Shown: piece by piece, positions 1 to 5,587 of the stretch | Position numbering within the stretch: the stretch's first letter is position 1 | Layout of the letters: every line of letters starts with the position of its first letter | Assembly (NCBI GenBank): GCA_020200675.1 | Contig: JAIVIG010000077.1 | Location: 1 to 7,016, forward strand | DNA from: Actinomycetota bacterium | GTDB lineage: Bacteria > Actinomycetota > Rubrobacteria > Rubrobacterales > Rubrobacteraceae | Direction of reading: 5' to 3' | DNA: 7,016 nt | Program-made: the position numbers and the translations under genes | The notes under the pieces: generated by a model | The model's database searches: none | Seen by the model: the letters and a program-made list of their open reading frames with translations, nothing else | What the model was told of the DNA's origin: nothing

Positions 1-825
1 GTTATGGTCAACTGCGCCTCCACCGAAGCCTACGCCCAGCCTCAGAAGGCGCACTTCGACCTCGAGGAGTTCGAGGCGGCGCTGGAACGGTCTGACCCTT
101 CGATCTCACCCGCGATGGTCTACGCTTACGCCGCCATCCAGGAGGGCGTCCCCTACGCGAACGGCTCCCCGTCTCTCGCCGCCGACATCCCCGCCCTCGT
201 AGATTTGGCAGACGATAGAGGCGTCCCCGTAGCCGGCAAGGACTTCAAGACCGGCCAGACCCTGATGAAGACGATCGTCGCCCCGGGCTTGAAGGCCAGG
301 ATGCTCGGCCTCGAAGGGTGGTATTCGACGAACATACTCGGCAACCGCGACGGAGAGGTCCTGGACGACGAGAAGAGTCTCAAGAGCAAGGAGGTCACGA
401 AGCTCTCGGTCCTGAACACCATCCTCCAACCTGAGAAGAACCCCGAGCTCTACGGGGACATCTCGCACGTCGTCAAGATCAACTACTACCCGCCCCGGGG
501 CGATTCCAAGGAGGGCTGGGACAACATCGATGTCTTCGGCTGGCTCGGCTATCCGATGCAGATAAAGATAAACTTCCTCGCCCGAGACTCGATCCTGGCG
601 GCCCCGATAGTCCTGGATCTGGCCCTGTTCCTGGACCTGGCTCACAGGGCCGGGATGGGGGGCATCCAGGAGTGGCTCTCTTTCTACTTCAAGAGCCCAA
701 TGACCCTGCCTGAGCTCTACCCCGAGCACGACCTCTTCATCCAACAGATGAAGCTGAAGAACACGCTCCGCGCGATCATGGGCGAAGACCTCATAACCCA
801 CCTCGGCCTCGACTACTACGAGTAG
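1..825 (+). CDS. ino1: Inositol-3-phosphate synthase, C-terminal part (5' end outside window)
   Basis: This enzyme converts D-glucose 6-phosphate to 1D-myo-inositol 3-phosphate in the cytoplasm, using NAD, and is the entry to inositol lipids and inositol-based solutes. The frame is open from base 1 and 274 residues are visible. The family usually has about 360-440 residues, so the N-terminal Rossmann part is missing. Recognisable blocks are VNCASTE near residue 3, AGKDFKTGQT near 78-87, the NRDGEVLDDEKSLKSKEVTK block, VVKINYYPPRGDSKEGWDN, and RDSILAAPIVLDLALFLDLA. The lysines of SKEVTK and GDSK correspond to the conserved active-site lysines of the eukaryotic enzyme (family knowledge). The gene ends in TAG with 72 bases to the next gene. 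The ATG at 4 is internal and not the start. The large, archaeal/eukaryote-like form fits actinobacteria such as Rubrobacter (inference). Confidence 0.95.
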   Translation, partial: VMVNCASTEAYAQPQKAHFDLEEFEAALERSDPSISPAMVYAYAAIQEGVPYANGSPSLAADIPALVDLADDRGVPVAGKDFKTGQTLMKTIVAPGLKARMLGLEGWYSTNILGNRDGEVLDDEKSLKSKEVTKLSVLNTILQPEKNPELYGDISHVVKINYYPPRGDSKEGWDNIDVFGWLGYPMQIKINFLARDSILAAPIVLDLALFLDLAHRAGMGGIQEWLSFYFKSPMTLPELYPEHDLFIQQMKLKNTLRAIMGEDLITHLGLDYYE

Positions 826-847
826 GGGCGAGAGTAAGCCCACAGTG

Positions 848-870
848 GCACGGGACGAAGGTGCATTTTT
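848..870 (+). terminator. Weak terminator-like hairpin after ino1
   Basis: GCAC at 848-851 can pair with GTGC at 861-864 and is followed directly by ATTTTT. The four-pair stem is short and the loop has nine bases, so this is a weak candidate. An alternative pairing, ACGGGA (850-855) with TCCCGT (873-878), would hide the T run in its loop. It lies in the only gap between ino1 and the nucleotidyltransferase gene. Confidence 0.25.
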
Positions 871-897
871 GATCCCGTAGGGGTATGAAACCGGGCG

Positions 898-1647
898 ATG
901 ATACGGAAACCCGACTTCGACGCCGAAGCAAGCGAGGTTTACGGAGAAGTCCTCGACGCCCTCGACGGGGCGGATATACGCTACATGCTCGGCGGGGCCC
1001 TGGCGCTGAACGCGTACACGGGCATCTGGCGCGATACCAAGGACCTCGACGTGTTCGTCCCCGAGAAGACGGCGCCGCGGGTGCTCGAAGTACTGGAGGA
1101 GGCGGGCTTCCAAACGGAGGTCACCGATCCCGTCTGGCTCGCCAAGGCGCGCAGAGGTGAGCTCTTCGCGGACGTGATCCACGCGAGCCACAACGGCACC
1201 GGCTCCGTGGACGAGTCCTGGTTCGAGAACGCGAGAGAAATATCGGTCCTCGATCGGCGGGCGCTCGTCATCCCCGCGGAGGAGTTGATCCTCTCGAAGA
1301 TCTTCGTGGTCGCGAAGGATCGCTGCGACGTGGACGACGTGCTCCACGTCATCTTCGCCACGCGCGGGGAGCTCGACTGGCCTCGCATGCTCGACAAGAT
1401 AGGCGACCACTGGGAGCTCCTCCTCGCCTACCTCCACCTCTACCGCTACGTCTACCCGAGCCACACGCACTATCTCCCCGGTCGGGTCCTGAAGGCCCTG
1501 CTCGGGCGTTACGAAAAGGAGACGGCTTCGGAGGAGCTCCGTTTCCGCGGAACGATGCTCGACGAGAACACCTTCCGCGTCGACGTGGAGGAGTGGGGCC
1601 TGCCCGACGAGCGCGAAGAGGCGAGGGACGCTCTGGGGAAGGGGTGA
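898..1647 (+). CDS. Putative nucleotidyltransferase (MNT/AbiEii-like fold)
   Basis: The 249-residue product looks like a minimal nucleotidyltransferase of the polymerase-beta superfamily, which transfers NMP from an NTP to an unknown acceptor. Visible signs are the GG of LGGALALNAYTG (residues 31-42) and the metal-binding Asp-x-Asp in TKDLDVFV (D49 and D51). A likely third acidic ligand is D92 in FADVIH. A later block, EELILSKIFVVAKDRCDVDDVLH, resembles the C-terminal part of AbiEii/DUF6036-type nucleotidyltransferases. The start is ATG 898, which gives the expected short N-terminal helix; the ribosome site is weak (GGGG about 15 bases upstream). An ATG at 885 is in another frame. The stop TGA overlaps an ATG at 1647 (TGATG), a sign of translational coupling to the phosphoesterase that follows. 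The substrate is unknown; a cellular housekeeping role, tRNA/RNA modification or a toxin-antitoxin/defence role are all possible. Confidence 0.8.
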   Translation: MIRKPDFDAEASEVYGEVLDALDGADIRYMLGGALALNAYTGIWRDTKDLDVFVPEKTAPRVLEVLEEAGFQTEVTDPVWLAKARRGELFADVIHASHNGTGSVDESWFENAREISVLDRRALVIPAEELILSKIFVVAKDRCDVDDVLHVIFATRGELDWPRMLDKIGDHWELLLAYLHLYRYVYPSHTHYLPGRVLKALLGRYEKETASEELRFRGTMLDENTFRVDVEEWGLPDEREEARDALGKG

Positions 1648-1654
1648 TGCGGTC

Positions 1655-2362
1655 CTGAAGATCGCGGCCACAGCGGACGTCCACGCCCGCGTCGGAGACA
1701 CCGGACTACTCCAGACCCTCGCCGAGGGAGCTGGACGGGAGGCCGACGTGCTCGTGATCGGGGGAGACCTGACCGACCTCGGCCAACCGGATCAGGCGGA
1801 GGTCCTGCTGGAGATCCTGGACGACTGTCCGATACCGGTGGTCGCCACGCTGGGTAACCACGACCACGAGCGCGGCGAGGCGGCCGAGGTATCGCGCCTC
1901 TTCGTGAAGTCTGGCTTCCACCTCCTCGACCGCTCCAGCGTCGTGGTCAATGGCGTCGGATTCTCGGGCGTCAAAGGCTTCTGCGGTGGCTTCGACCAGA
2001 CCCTGGCCAACGCTTTCGGGGAGGACCTCTTCAAGGCCTGGGTGAACGAGGGACGCATGGATGCGCAGGCCCTAGGGAATGAACTCCGGCGCCTGGAGAC
2101 GGAGCGACGCGTCGCCGTTCTGCACTCCTCGCCGATACGGGCTACGGTCGAGGGCGAGCCGCCGGAGATACACGCCTTCCTCGGGACGAGCCACCTCGCG
2201 CGCGCCCTCGACGAGGGCGGCGCGGACATCGCCTTTCACGGCCACGCGCACAACGGGAGTTTCGAGGGGAAGACCCAGGGCGGGGTACCGGTCTTCAACG
2301 TCAGCGTGCCGGTCCTCCAGAGTGAGGGCTTCGAGCAGCCATACTGTGTCTTCGAGATCTGA
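1655..2362 (+). CDS. Metallophosphoesterase (calcineurin-like); start codon uncertain
   Basis: This is a two-metal phosphoesterase of about 235 residues, cytosolic, substrate unknown. Counting from the CTG at 1655, the ligand motifs are all present: D8-x-H10 in TADVHARVG, GGDLTD (D38), GNHDHE (N68, H69), LHSSP (H157) and GHAH (196-199). The first ATG, GTG or TTG in this frame is GTG 1748, which would remove the D8/H10 ligands, so it cannot be the start of a working enzyme. Translation from CTG 1655 gives LKIAATADVH, which fits the usual M-K-I start, with GGAAGGGG at 1637-1644 as ribosome site. The alternative is ATG 1647, which overlaps the upstream stop; it reads M-R-S-stop, but one extra base near 1651-1653 would turn it into M-R-V-L-K-I-A. 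The gene is probably cotranscribed with the nucleotidyltransferase. Confidence 0.85.
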   Translation: MKIAATADVHARVGDTGLLQTLAEGAGREADVLVIGGDLTDLGQPDQAEVLLEILDDCPIPVVATLGNHDHERGEAAEVSRLFVKSGFHLLDRSSVVVNGVGFSGVKGFCGGFDQTLANAFGEDLFKAWVNEGRMDAQALGNELRRLETERRVAVLHSSPIRATVEGEPPEIHAFLGTSHLARALDEGGADIAFHGHAHNGSFEGKTQGGVPVFNVSVPVLQSEGFEQPYCVFEI

Positions 2363-2543
2363 GAACGCCGGAGCTTTTTGTGGGATGCTCCTATCCCCGC
2401 CCACCGGAATCGGCTCGTCGAGAACGTGTTTCTCGCGTCTCCCGACCGCTGTGGCGAGCGACACGGCGCGGTCTCCTGCTGCCGAATTCGGGTATTAACC
2501 TCAGGCTTTCGAAGACCGGCCCTGAGAGTAGCGGAGAGATGGG
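2363..2543 (+). other. Non-coding gap with inverted repeat before the hydrolase gene
   Basis: No ORF here has coding character. A run of five T at 2374-2378 has no convincing hairpin before it. CTCAGG at 2500-2505 is the inverse of CCTGAG at 2521-2526, enclosing a TTTCGAA-centred segment. It sits about 20 bases before the hydrolase ribosome site, so it could be an operator or leader hairpin. No good -35/-10 pair was found, although a promoter for the hydrolase-phaC operon should lie here. Confidence 0.3.
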
Positions 2544-3326
2544 GTGCTTATCCGAAGGGCAATGAGCCGCCGGGCGTTCCTGGTGCTTGGCGGGGTAGGG
2601 TTCGCCGGAGCGGTCTTCTCTAGCGTCGCGGGGTGTGGGGGAGAGGGGGAAGGGAGCAGTGAGGTGACGATGACTTCGGAGCCGGATAATGCGGAAGACT
2701 CGCGGCAGACGGCGGAGATCTCGACGCCGCGCGGGACGGTGCGCGGCGTCCTGTACCCGGTCGAGGGCGCGCGAGCGGCGGCGGTTATGGTGGGAGGCGC
2801 AGGCGGGGACAATACTGGACCGGCGGACATCTACGACGAGCTGGCTACTCGCCTGCGGGACGGAGGCGCGGAAGCTCTCCGCCTCGAATACCGCACGCCG
2901 AACCAGCTCGATGAGTGCGTCTACGACCTTCTCGCCGGTATCGAAGCCCTCGGCCAACGAGGGATCGAGCGGGTGGTCCTCGTGGGCTGGTCCTTCGGCG
3001 GCGCGGTGGTCATAAGCGCGGGCGCGGAGAGCGATGACGTCGTCGGAGTCGCCACCGTCGCGAGCCAGTCATACGGCGCGGAGGCCGTCGGGGAGCTCTC
3101 CCCCGAGAAGAGTCTGCTGCTCATACACGGAATCGCCGACAGGGTGCTCCCCTACGAGCTTTCGGAGCGCCTGTATGCCCAGGCCGGCGAGCCGAAGGAG
3201 CTGGTGCTCTACTCGGACGACGGACACGGCGTGGAGCGCCACCGTTCGGAGATGCTGGAGAAGTTGCACGAATGGAGCTGGGATCTCCTGCTCGACGGTT
3301 CCGGGACGCGACCGGAGGAGGGCTAG
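2544..3326 (+). CDS. Tat-exported lipoprotein alpha/beta hydrolase
   Basis: This predicted serine hydrolase of 260 residues has an alpha/beta-hydrolase fold, is probably anchored to the outer face of the membrane, and has an unknown substrate. The N-terminus has a twin-arginine motif, SRRAFL (residues 8-13 from GTG 2544), then a hydrophobic stretch and a lipobox-like VAGC (C31), followed by a Gly/Ser/Glu linker. The nucleophile elbow is GWSFGG (S150), the likely acid is D199 in GIADRVLPY, and the histidine is H228 in DDGHGVE. GTG 2544 has GGAGAG five bases upstream; ATG 2562 would give the tidier MSRRAFL start, but its GAAGGG lies only two bases away. The stop is directly followed by the phaC ATG, so the two form one operon. 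It resembles dienelactone-hydrolase or esterase families; a link to polyester turnover is inferred only from the neighbour. Confidence 0.85.
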   Translation: MLIRRAMSRRAFLVLGGVGFAGAVFSSVAGCGGEGEGSSEVTMTSEPDNAEDSRQTAEISTPRGTVRGVLYPVEGARAAAVMVGGAGGDNTGPADIYDELATRLRDGGAEALRLEYRTPNQLDECVYDLLAGIEALGQRGIERVVLVGWSFGGAVVISAGAESDDVVGVATVASQSYGAEAVGELSPEKSLLLIHGIADRVLPYELSERLYAQAGEPKELVLYSDDGHGVERHRSEMLEKLHEWSWDLLLDGSGTRPEEG

Positions 3327-4258
3327 ATGGCGAGGTGGGGCTTCGCGCCGTTCGCGGTGAACGCTTACGACAATCCGGAGACCATCCGTATGAGGAAGTA
3401 CGTCACGGGCGCGCACTTCGTCCTGCGGGGGACCGGGGTCGAGACGGGACGAACCCCCAGGGAGGTCGTCTGGGAGAAGGGCAAGGCCAGGCTTTATCGT
3501 TACGACACGGGCGTCGAGAAGCGCTTCGCGGTCCCCGTTTTGCTGGTCTACGCCCTGATCCTGCGTCCGTACGTCCTGGATCTGGTGCCCGGCAACAGCT
3601 TCGTGGAGTACCTGGTCGATGAGGGCTTCGACGTGTACCTGCTCGACTGGGGCGTTCCGGACGGCGAGGATAGCGACCTCTCGTTCGAGGACTACGTCCT
3701 GGACTACATGCCGGAGGCGGCGGAGCGGGTCCTCGCGGCGTCCGGCGCCGGAGGGTTGACGCTCTTCGGGTACGACCCTCCGGGAACGTCCCGGCCGACG
3801 AGGCGCACCGCTTCGTCGAAGGCGTGACCGGCGCGACCCTCGGTGGATACTTCGGAGCCTCCTCGAACCCGTGGGGCGTCCTCGCGCGGGGCAGGCCGAC
3901 GAGATCTTTTCTGGCCGTTAGCAAGTGGGTGGACGACGGTGTGCCGTTCCCCGGCTCGGCTTTCCGGCAGTGGGTGCGGGACTTCTACCAGCAGAACAAG
4001 CTGGTCGCGGGCGAGTTGAAGCTTCGCGGGCATCGGGTGGACATGTCGGAGATAAGATGCCCCGTCCTGAACCTCGCGGGCAGAAAGGACTACATTTGTC
4101 CGGTGTCCCAGGCGAGGGCCACGATGGACCTGGTCGGGAGCGAGGACAAGGAGTTCCTCGTCCCGGATGCCGGGCACGTCGGTCTGATGTGCAGCCCCGC
4201 GGCGAGGGAAGAGCTCTGGCCCCGGGTCCGCGACTGGCTCGAGCCACGCTCGAATTAG
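3327..4258 (+). pseudogene. phaC: Class III PHA synthase PhaC, disrupted by internal deletion and frameshift
   Basis: PhaC polymerises (R)-3-hydroxyacyl-CoA into polyhydroxyalkanoate granules, in class III together with PhaE. The first frame (3327-3827) matches PhaC through VPGNSFVEYLVDEGFDVYLLD and GGLTLFGY, then reads D-P-P-G and an out-of-frame tail. PhaC identity resumes in another frame from GNVPADE (about 3782) through WVDDGVPFPG, FYQQNKLVAGEL, AGRKDYICP and DAGHVGLM to the stop at 4258. The expected lipase box G-Y-C-x-G-G is gone, and with it the catalytic Cys, which should have been residue 150 (Cys149 in Allochromatium vinosum). The catalytic Asp (codon 4088) and His (codon 4175) remain, with the same 29-residue spacing as Asp302/His331. 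Cys-to-Asp spacing is about 48 residues short, implying a lost piece of about 145 bp, which is 1 mod 3 and agrees with the observed frame change. The start ATG 3327 abuts the hydrolase stop, with GGAGGAGGG just before. Confidence 0.92.
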
Positions 4259-4273
4259 GACACGCTACCTGGA

Positions 4274-4325
4274 GGCGCTGGACGGGCCGCCCGAACTAGG
4301 GGAGAATATGCTCTCCTCCAGCGCC
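4274..4325 (+). repeat. Nested inverted repeats after phaC
   Basis: GGCGCTGGA (4274-4282) and TCCAGCGCC (4317-4325) are a perfect nine-base inverted pair. Inside, GGAGA (4301-4305) and TCTCC (4312-4316) form a second hairpin with a six-base loop. No T run follows. It could be a rho-dependent or tail-less terminator, an mRNA-stabilising structure, or an operator for the small ORF downstream. Confidence 0.5.
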
Positions 4326-4422
4326 GAGCGGCGGGCTTACCTTCGAGGTAGCGGGGGAGAGGCCGTGGCCTGAGTCACGGCGGAGAGTCGAGCGGGAGCG
4401 GGGCCAAAGGGTGGCCCGAGAG

Positions 4423-4428
4423 AGGAGG
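4423..4428 (+). promoter_or_regulatory. Ribosome binding site deciding the start of the small ORF
   Basis: AGGAGG lies six bases before ATG 4435. It favours this ATG over the in-frame GTG at 4411 and is the main argument that the small ORF is translated. Confidence 0.6.
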
Positions 4429-4434
4429 AGCACG

Positions 4435-4635
4435 ATGGGTATCACGTCGAGCACACCGGACGTACCTGGCGCGTCGGGCACGGAGCGCGAAGAGGGAGGA
4501 GCCTCGCTCGCCCCGACGAGCGAAGGCCCCGCCGCTAATGGTCCTCGGAGGGCCGGCGCCGTCTCCGGGACGGAGATAGAGGGAGACTGGGCGTCGATGG
4601 CTACCGGCGACCCCGCGTTCTGGCTCAAAGATTGA
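4435..4635 (+). CDS. Small hypothetical protein, disordered, 66 residues
   Basis: I do not recognise this protein. It is rich in Gly, Ala, Ser, Pro, Thr and Glu, has no membrane segment or signal peptide, and contains no cysteine. It looks disordered except for the end, GDWASMATGDPAFWLKD, which has two tryptophans and could be a short docking helix. Support for it being real is the strong AGGAGG six bases before the ATG and a stable hairpin 37 bases after the stop. Codon use is less GC-biased at third positions than in its neighbours (GGT, ACA, GTA, AAT, GAT, AAA occur), which weakens the case. It follows phaC by 176 bases on the same strand, so a granule-associated or PHA-linked role is possible but unsupported by homology. 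Confidence 0.45.
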   Translation: MGITSSTPDVPGASGTEREEGGASLAPTSEGPAANGPRRAGAVSGTEIEGDWASMATGDPAFWLKD

Positions 4636-4672
4636 GCGGGGGCGAGTAGCGGGCCGATTCGCTGTGCGAGGC

Positions 4673-4698
4673 CTTCCCGAGTGGCTCCACTGGGGGAG
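4673..4698 (+). terminator. Hairpin after the small ORF, probable terminator without T tail
   Basis: CTTCCC (4673-4678) pairs with GGGGAG (4693-4698), with one G-U pair. After one G-G mismatch, AGTG (4680-4683) pairs with CACT (4688-4691) around a GCTC loop. The structure lies 37 bases after the stop at 4635 and before the next promoter, as expected for the end of the hydrolase-phaC transcript. There is no T run, which is common for actinobacterial candidates. Confidence 0.45.
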
Positions 4699-4721
4699 TC
4701 GAGCCGGAAAAAGCGCGGCCG

Positions 4722-4752
4722 TTGCCAGTTGTGAAGCCGGGGGAGTTATAGT
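4722..4752 (+). promoter_or_regulatory. Candidate sigma70-type promoter for the 117-residue protein gene
   Basis: TTGCCA at 4722-4727 (five of six to TTGACA) and TATAGT at 4747-4752 (five of six to TATAAT) are separated by 19 bases, a little longer than the usual 17. Transcription would begin near 4759 and give a leader of about 45 bases. The region is less GC-rich than its surroundings. Confidence 0.45.
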
Positions 4753-4788
4753 AGCTTTCATCCCTCGCCAATCCGCCAACCAGGGGTG

Positions 4789-4796
4789 AAGGAGGT
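4789..4796 (+). promoter_or_regulatory. Near-perfect Shine-Dalgarno deciding start at 4804
   Basis: AAGGAGGT lies seven bases before ATG 4804 and is complementary to the 16S rRNA 3' end over its whole length. It rules out the in-frame GTG at 4786, which begins before the ribosome site itself. Confidence 0.8.
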
Positions 4797-4803
4797 AACA
4801 CGG

Positions 4804-5157
4804 ATGCCAGCAGTCGCCTTTGCACTGCCCATTTTGCCGGGCCAGGAGGAGGCCGTAAAATCTATAAGCGAAGAGGTCCTGAGGCCGGGCCCGCTCTGGG
4901 AGGCGTACGAAGAGTCCCGCCGAAACCTGGGCATCTACAGGGAGATCGCGTGGCTCCAACCGACGCCCTTAGGAGACATGATGATCGTGTACTGGGAATC
5001 CGACGATCCCCAGTACGTGCTCCGGGAGATCGCCGACTCGCAGGACCAGTTCGATCTCCAGTTCAGGCAGTTCATACAGGGCTCTGCCCCCGCCATAGAC
5101 CTGGACCGGGAGCAACCTCTCGCCAACAGCCTGCTCTTCGATTGGCAGGCGGGCTGA
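4804..5157 (+). CDS. Small protein of unknown function, ferredoxin-like/dimeric alpha-beta barrel type
   Basis: The 117-residue product is cytosolic, with no signal peptide or membrane segment. The order of elements, a beta strand (AVAFALPILPGQ), helix (EEAVKSISEEVLR to SRRNLG), strands (YREIAWLQPTPLGDMMIVYWESDD), and a second helix (QYVLREIADSQDQFDLQFRQFI), is that of dimeric alpha/beta-barrel proteins such as the small DUF6176-like or ABM-like proteins. It has no cysteines. The phrase PLGDMMIVYWES resembles the 'product is seen as strand before a loop' pattern of that group, but I cannot assign a family with certainty. It has its own promoter candidate and a very strong ribosome site, so it is probably well expressed as a single-gene unit. 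It ends 56 bases before a perfect palindrome and converges with the cyclase remnant on the other strand. Confidence 0.8.
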   Translation: MPAVAFALPILPGQEEAVKSISEEVLRPGPLWEAYEESRRNLGIYREIAWLQPTPLGDMMIVYWESDDPQYVLREIADSQDQFDLQFRQFIQGSAPAIDLDREQPLANSLLFDWQAG

Positions 5158-5212
5158 CGCAGCGTCCGCTAGAGCGTATTATGAACTATCGTGACCGGTG
5201 CAACGGAAGGCG

Positions 5213-5236
5213 GGTGCGGACCGTACGGTCCGCACC
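5213..5236. repeat. 24-bp perfect palindrome between convergent genes
   Basis: GGTGCGGACC (5213-5222) and GGTCCGCACC (5227-5236) flank a GTAC centre, so all 24 bases are self-complementary. As RNA this makes a ten-pair GC-rich stem with a four-base loop on either strand. It has no T tail. Its place between convergent genes suggests a bidirectional terminator, though such symmetry also suits a protein binding site. Confidence 0.75.
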
Positions 5237-5249
5237 TACCGCGTCTCCG

Positions 5250-5278
5250 ACGGCGCGAGGGCGAAAGCGCCGTTCTTC
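5250..5278 (+). terminator. Second hairpin with T-rich tail
   Basis: ACGGCGC (5250-5256) pairs with GCGCCGT (5267-5273) around a ten-base loop, followed by TTCTT. It is oriented to stop transcripts coming from the 117-residue protein gene. On the minus strand the same stem forms without a T tail, so it may also slow transcription leaving the cyclase remnant. Confidence 0.55.
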
Positions 5279-5302
5279 CGGCCCCCTTCCGGGAGGAGCG
5301 CT

Positions 5303-5587
5303 TCAGCCGAGCGGGAGCCCGATCTGGCGGGCCTGGGAGGCGCCGTCGTGGGCGCCCCAGCGCCGGTGGATCTTGCCGTCGCGCAAGACGAACCACTCCA
5401 TCGCGACGAGTTCGTACGATTCGCCGGTGGGTTGGTTTCCCAGGAACTCGTTCCGGAACGTCCCGCGCTCGGTGTAGCGCACCGCGACGGTGCCACTTTC
5501 CGCGACCATCTGCTCCGCCGTCAGCTCCATCGCGAGCCCCTGGTGTAGCTCATGGGAGACTCTTCGGGTGAGGGGGGCCGCTACCGC
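5303..5587 (-). pseudogene. SnoaL-like ester cyclase, N-terminally truncated remnant
   Basis: The family has an NTF2-like cone fold and usually about 130-140 residues. Here only the C-terminal half is readable. The frame after the merR stop reads SHELHQGLAMELTAEQMVAE, then GTVAVRYTERGTF, NEFLGNQPTGESYELVAMEWFVLRDGKIHRRWGAHDG and a stop at 5303. The first ATG in frame is at 5530, giving a 75-residue ORF, but family-like sequence (ELHQGL) appears to start before it, near 5560, without a start codon. The roughly 45-55 N-terminal residues that hold the first helices of the fold are absent and their place is taken by the merR end. A weak AGGGG lies six bases before ATG 5530, so a short product cannot be excluded. 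I read it as a gene cut by a rearrangement or deletion. It may be cotranscribed with merR. Confidence 0.7.

Noticed and set aside
881..886. GGGTAT as a sigmaB/sigmaF-type -10 element before the nucleotidyltransferase
   Set aside because: No GTTT -35 at the expected distance, and it lies only about 12 bases from the start codon.
106..1701. Minus-strand open frame of 531 codons opposite ino1 and the nucleotidyltransferase gene
   Set aside because: It is antisense to two clear genes, spans their intergenic gap, is full of Arg/Glu/Val/Asp runs typical of high-GC shadow frames, and contains no recognisable domain.
1748..2362. GTG 1748 as start of the metallophosphoesterase
   Set aside because: It would remove the Asp-x-His metal ligands that are plainly encoded upstream in the same frame.
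2374..2378. TTTTT run as terminator after the metallophosphoesterase
   Set aside because: No stable stem precedes it.
2378..2623. Short plus-strand frames in the 2363-2543 gap, checked as possible gene remnants
   Set aside because: No family motif, no ribosome site, and they run out of frame into the hydrolase.
2391..2957. Minus-strand frame of 188 codons covering the gap before the hydrolase
   Set aside because: It overlaps the start of the hydrolase gene antisense, is Arg/Ser-rich and matches nothing known.
3824..4258. Separate gene starting at GTG 3824
   Set aside because: PhaC-like sequence (GNVPADEAHRFVEG) continues upstream of this GTG in the same frame, so it is the 3' part of the broken phaC.
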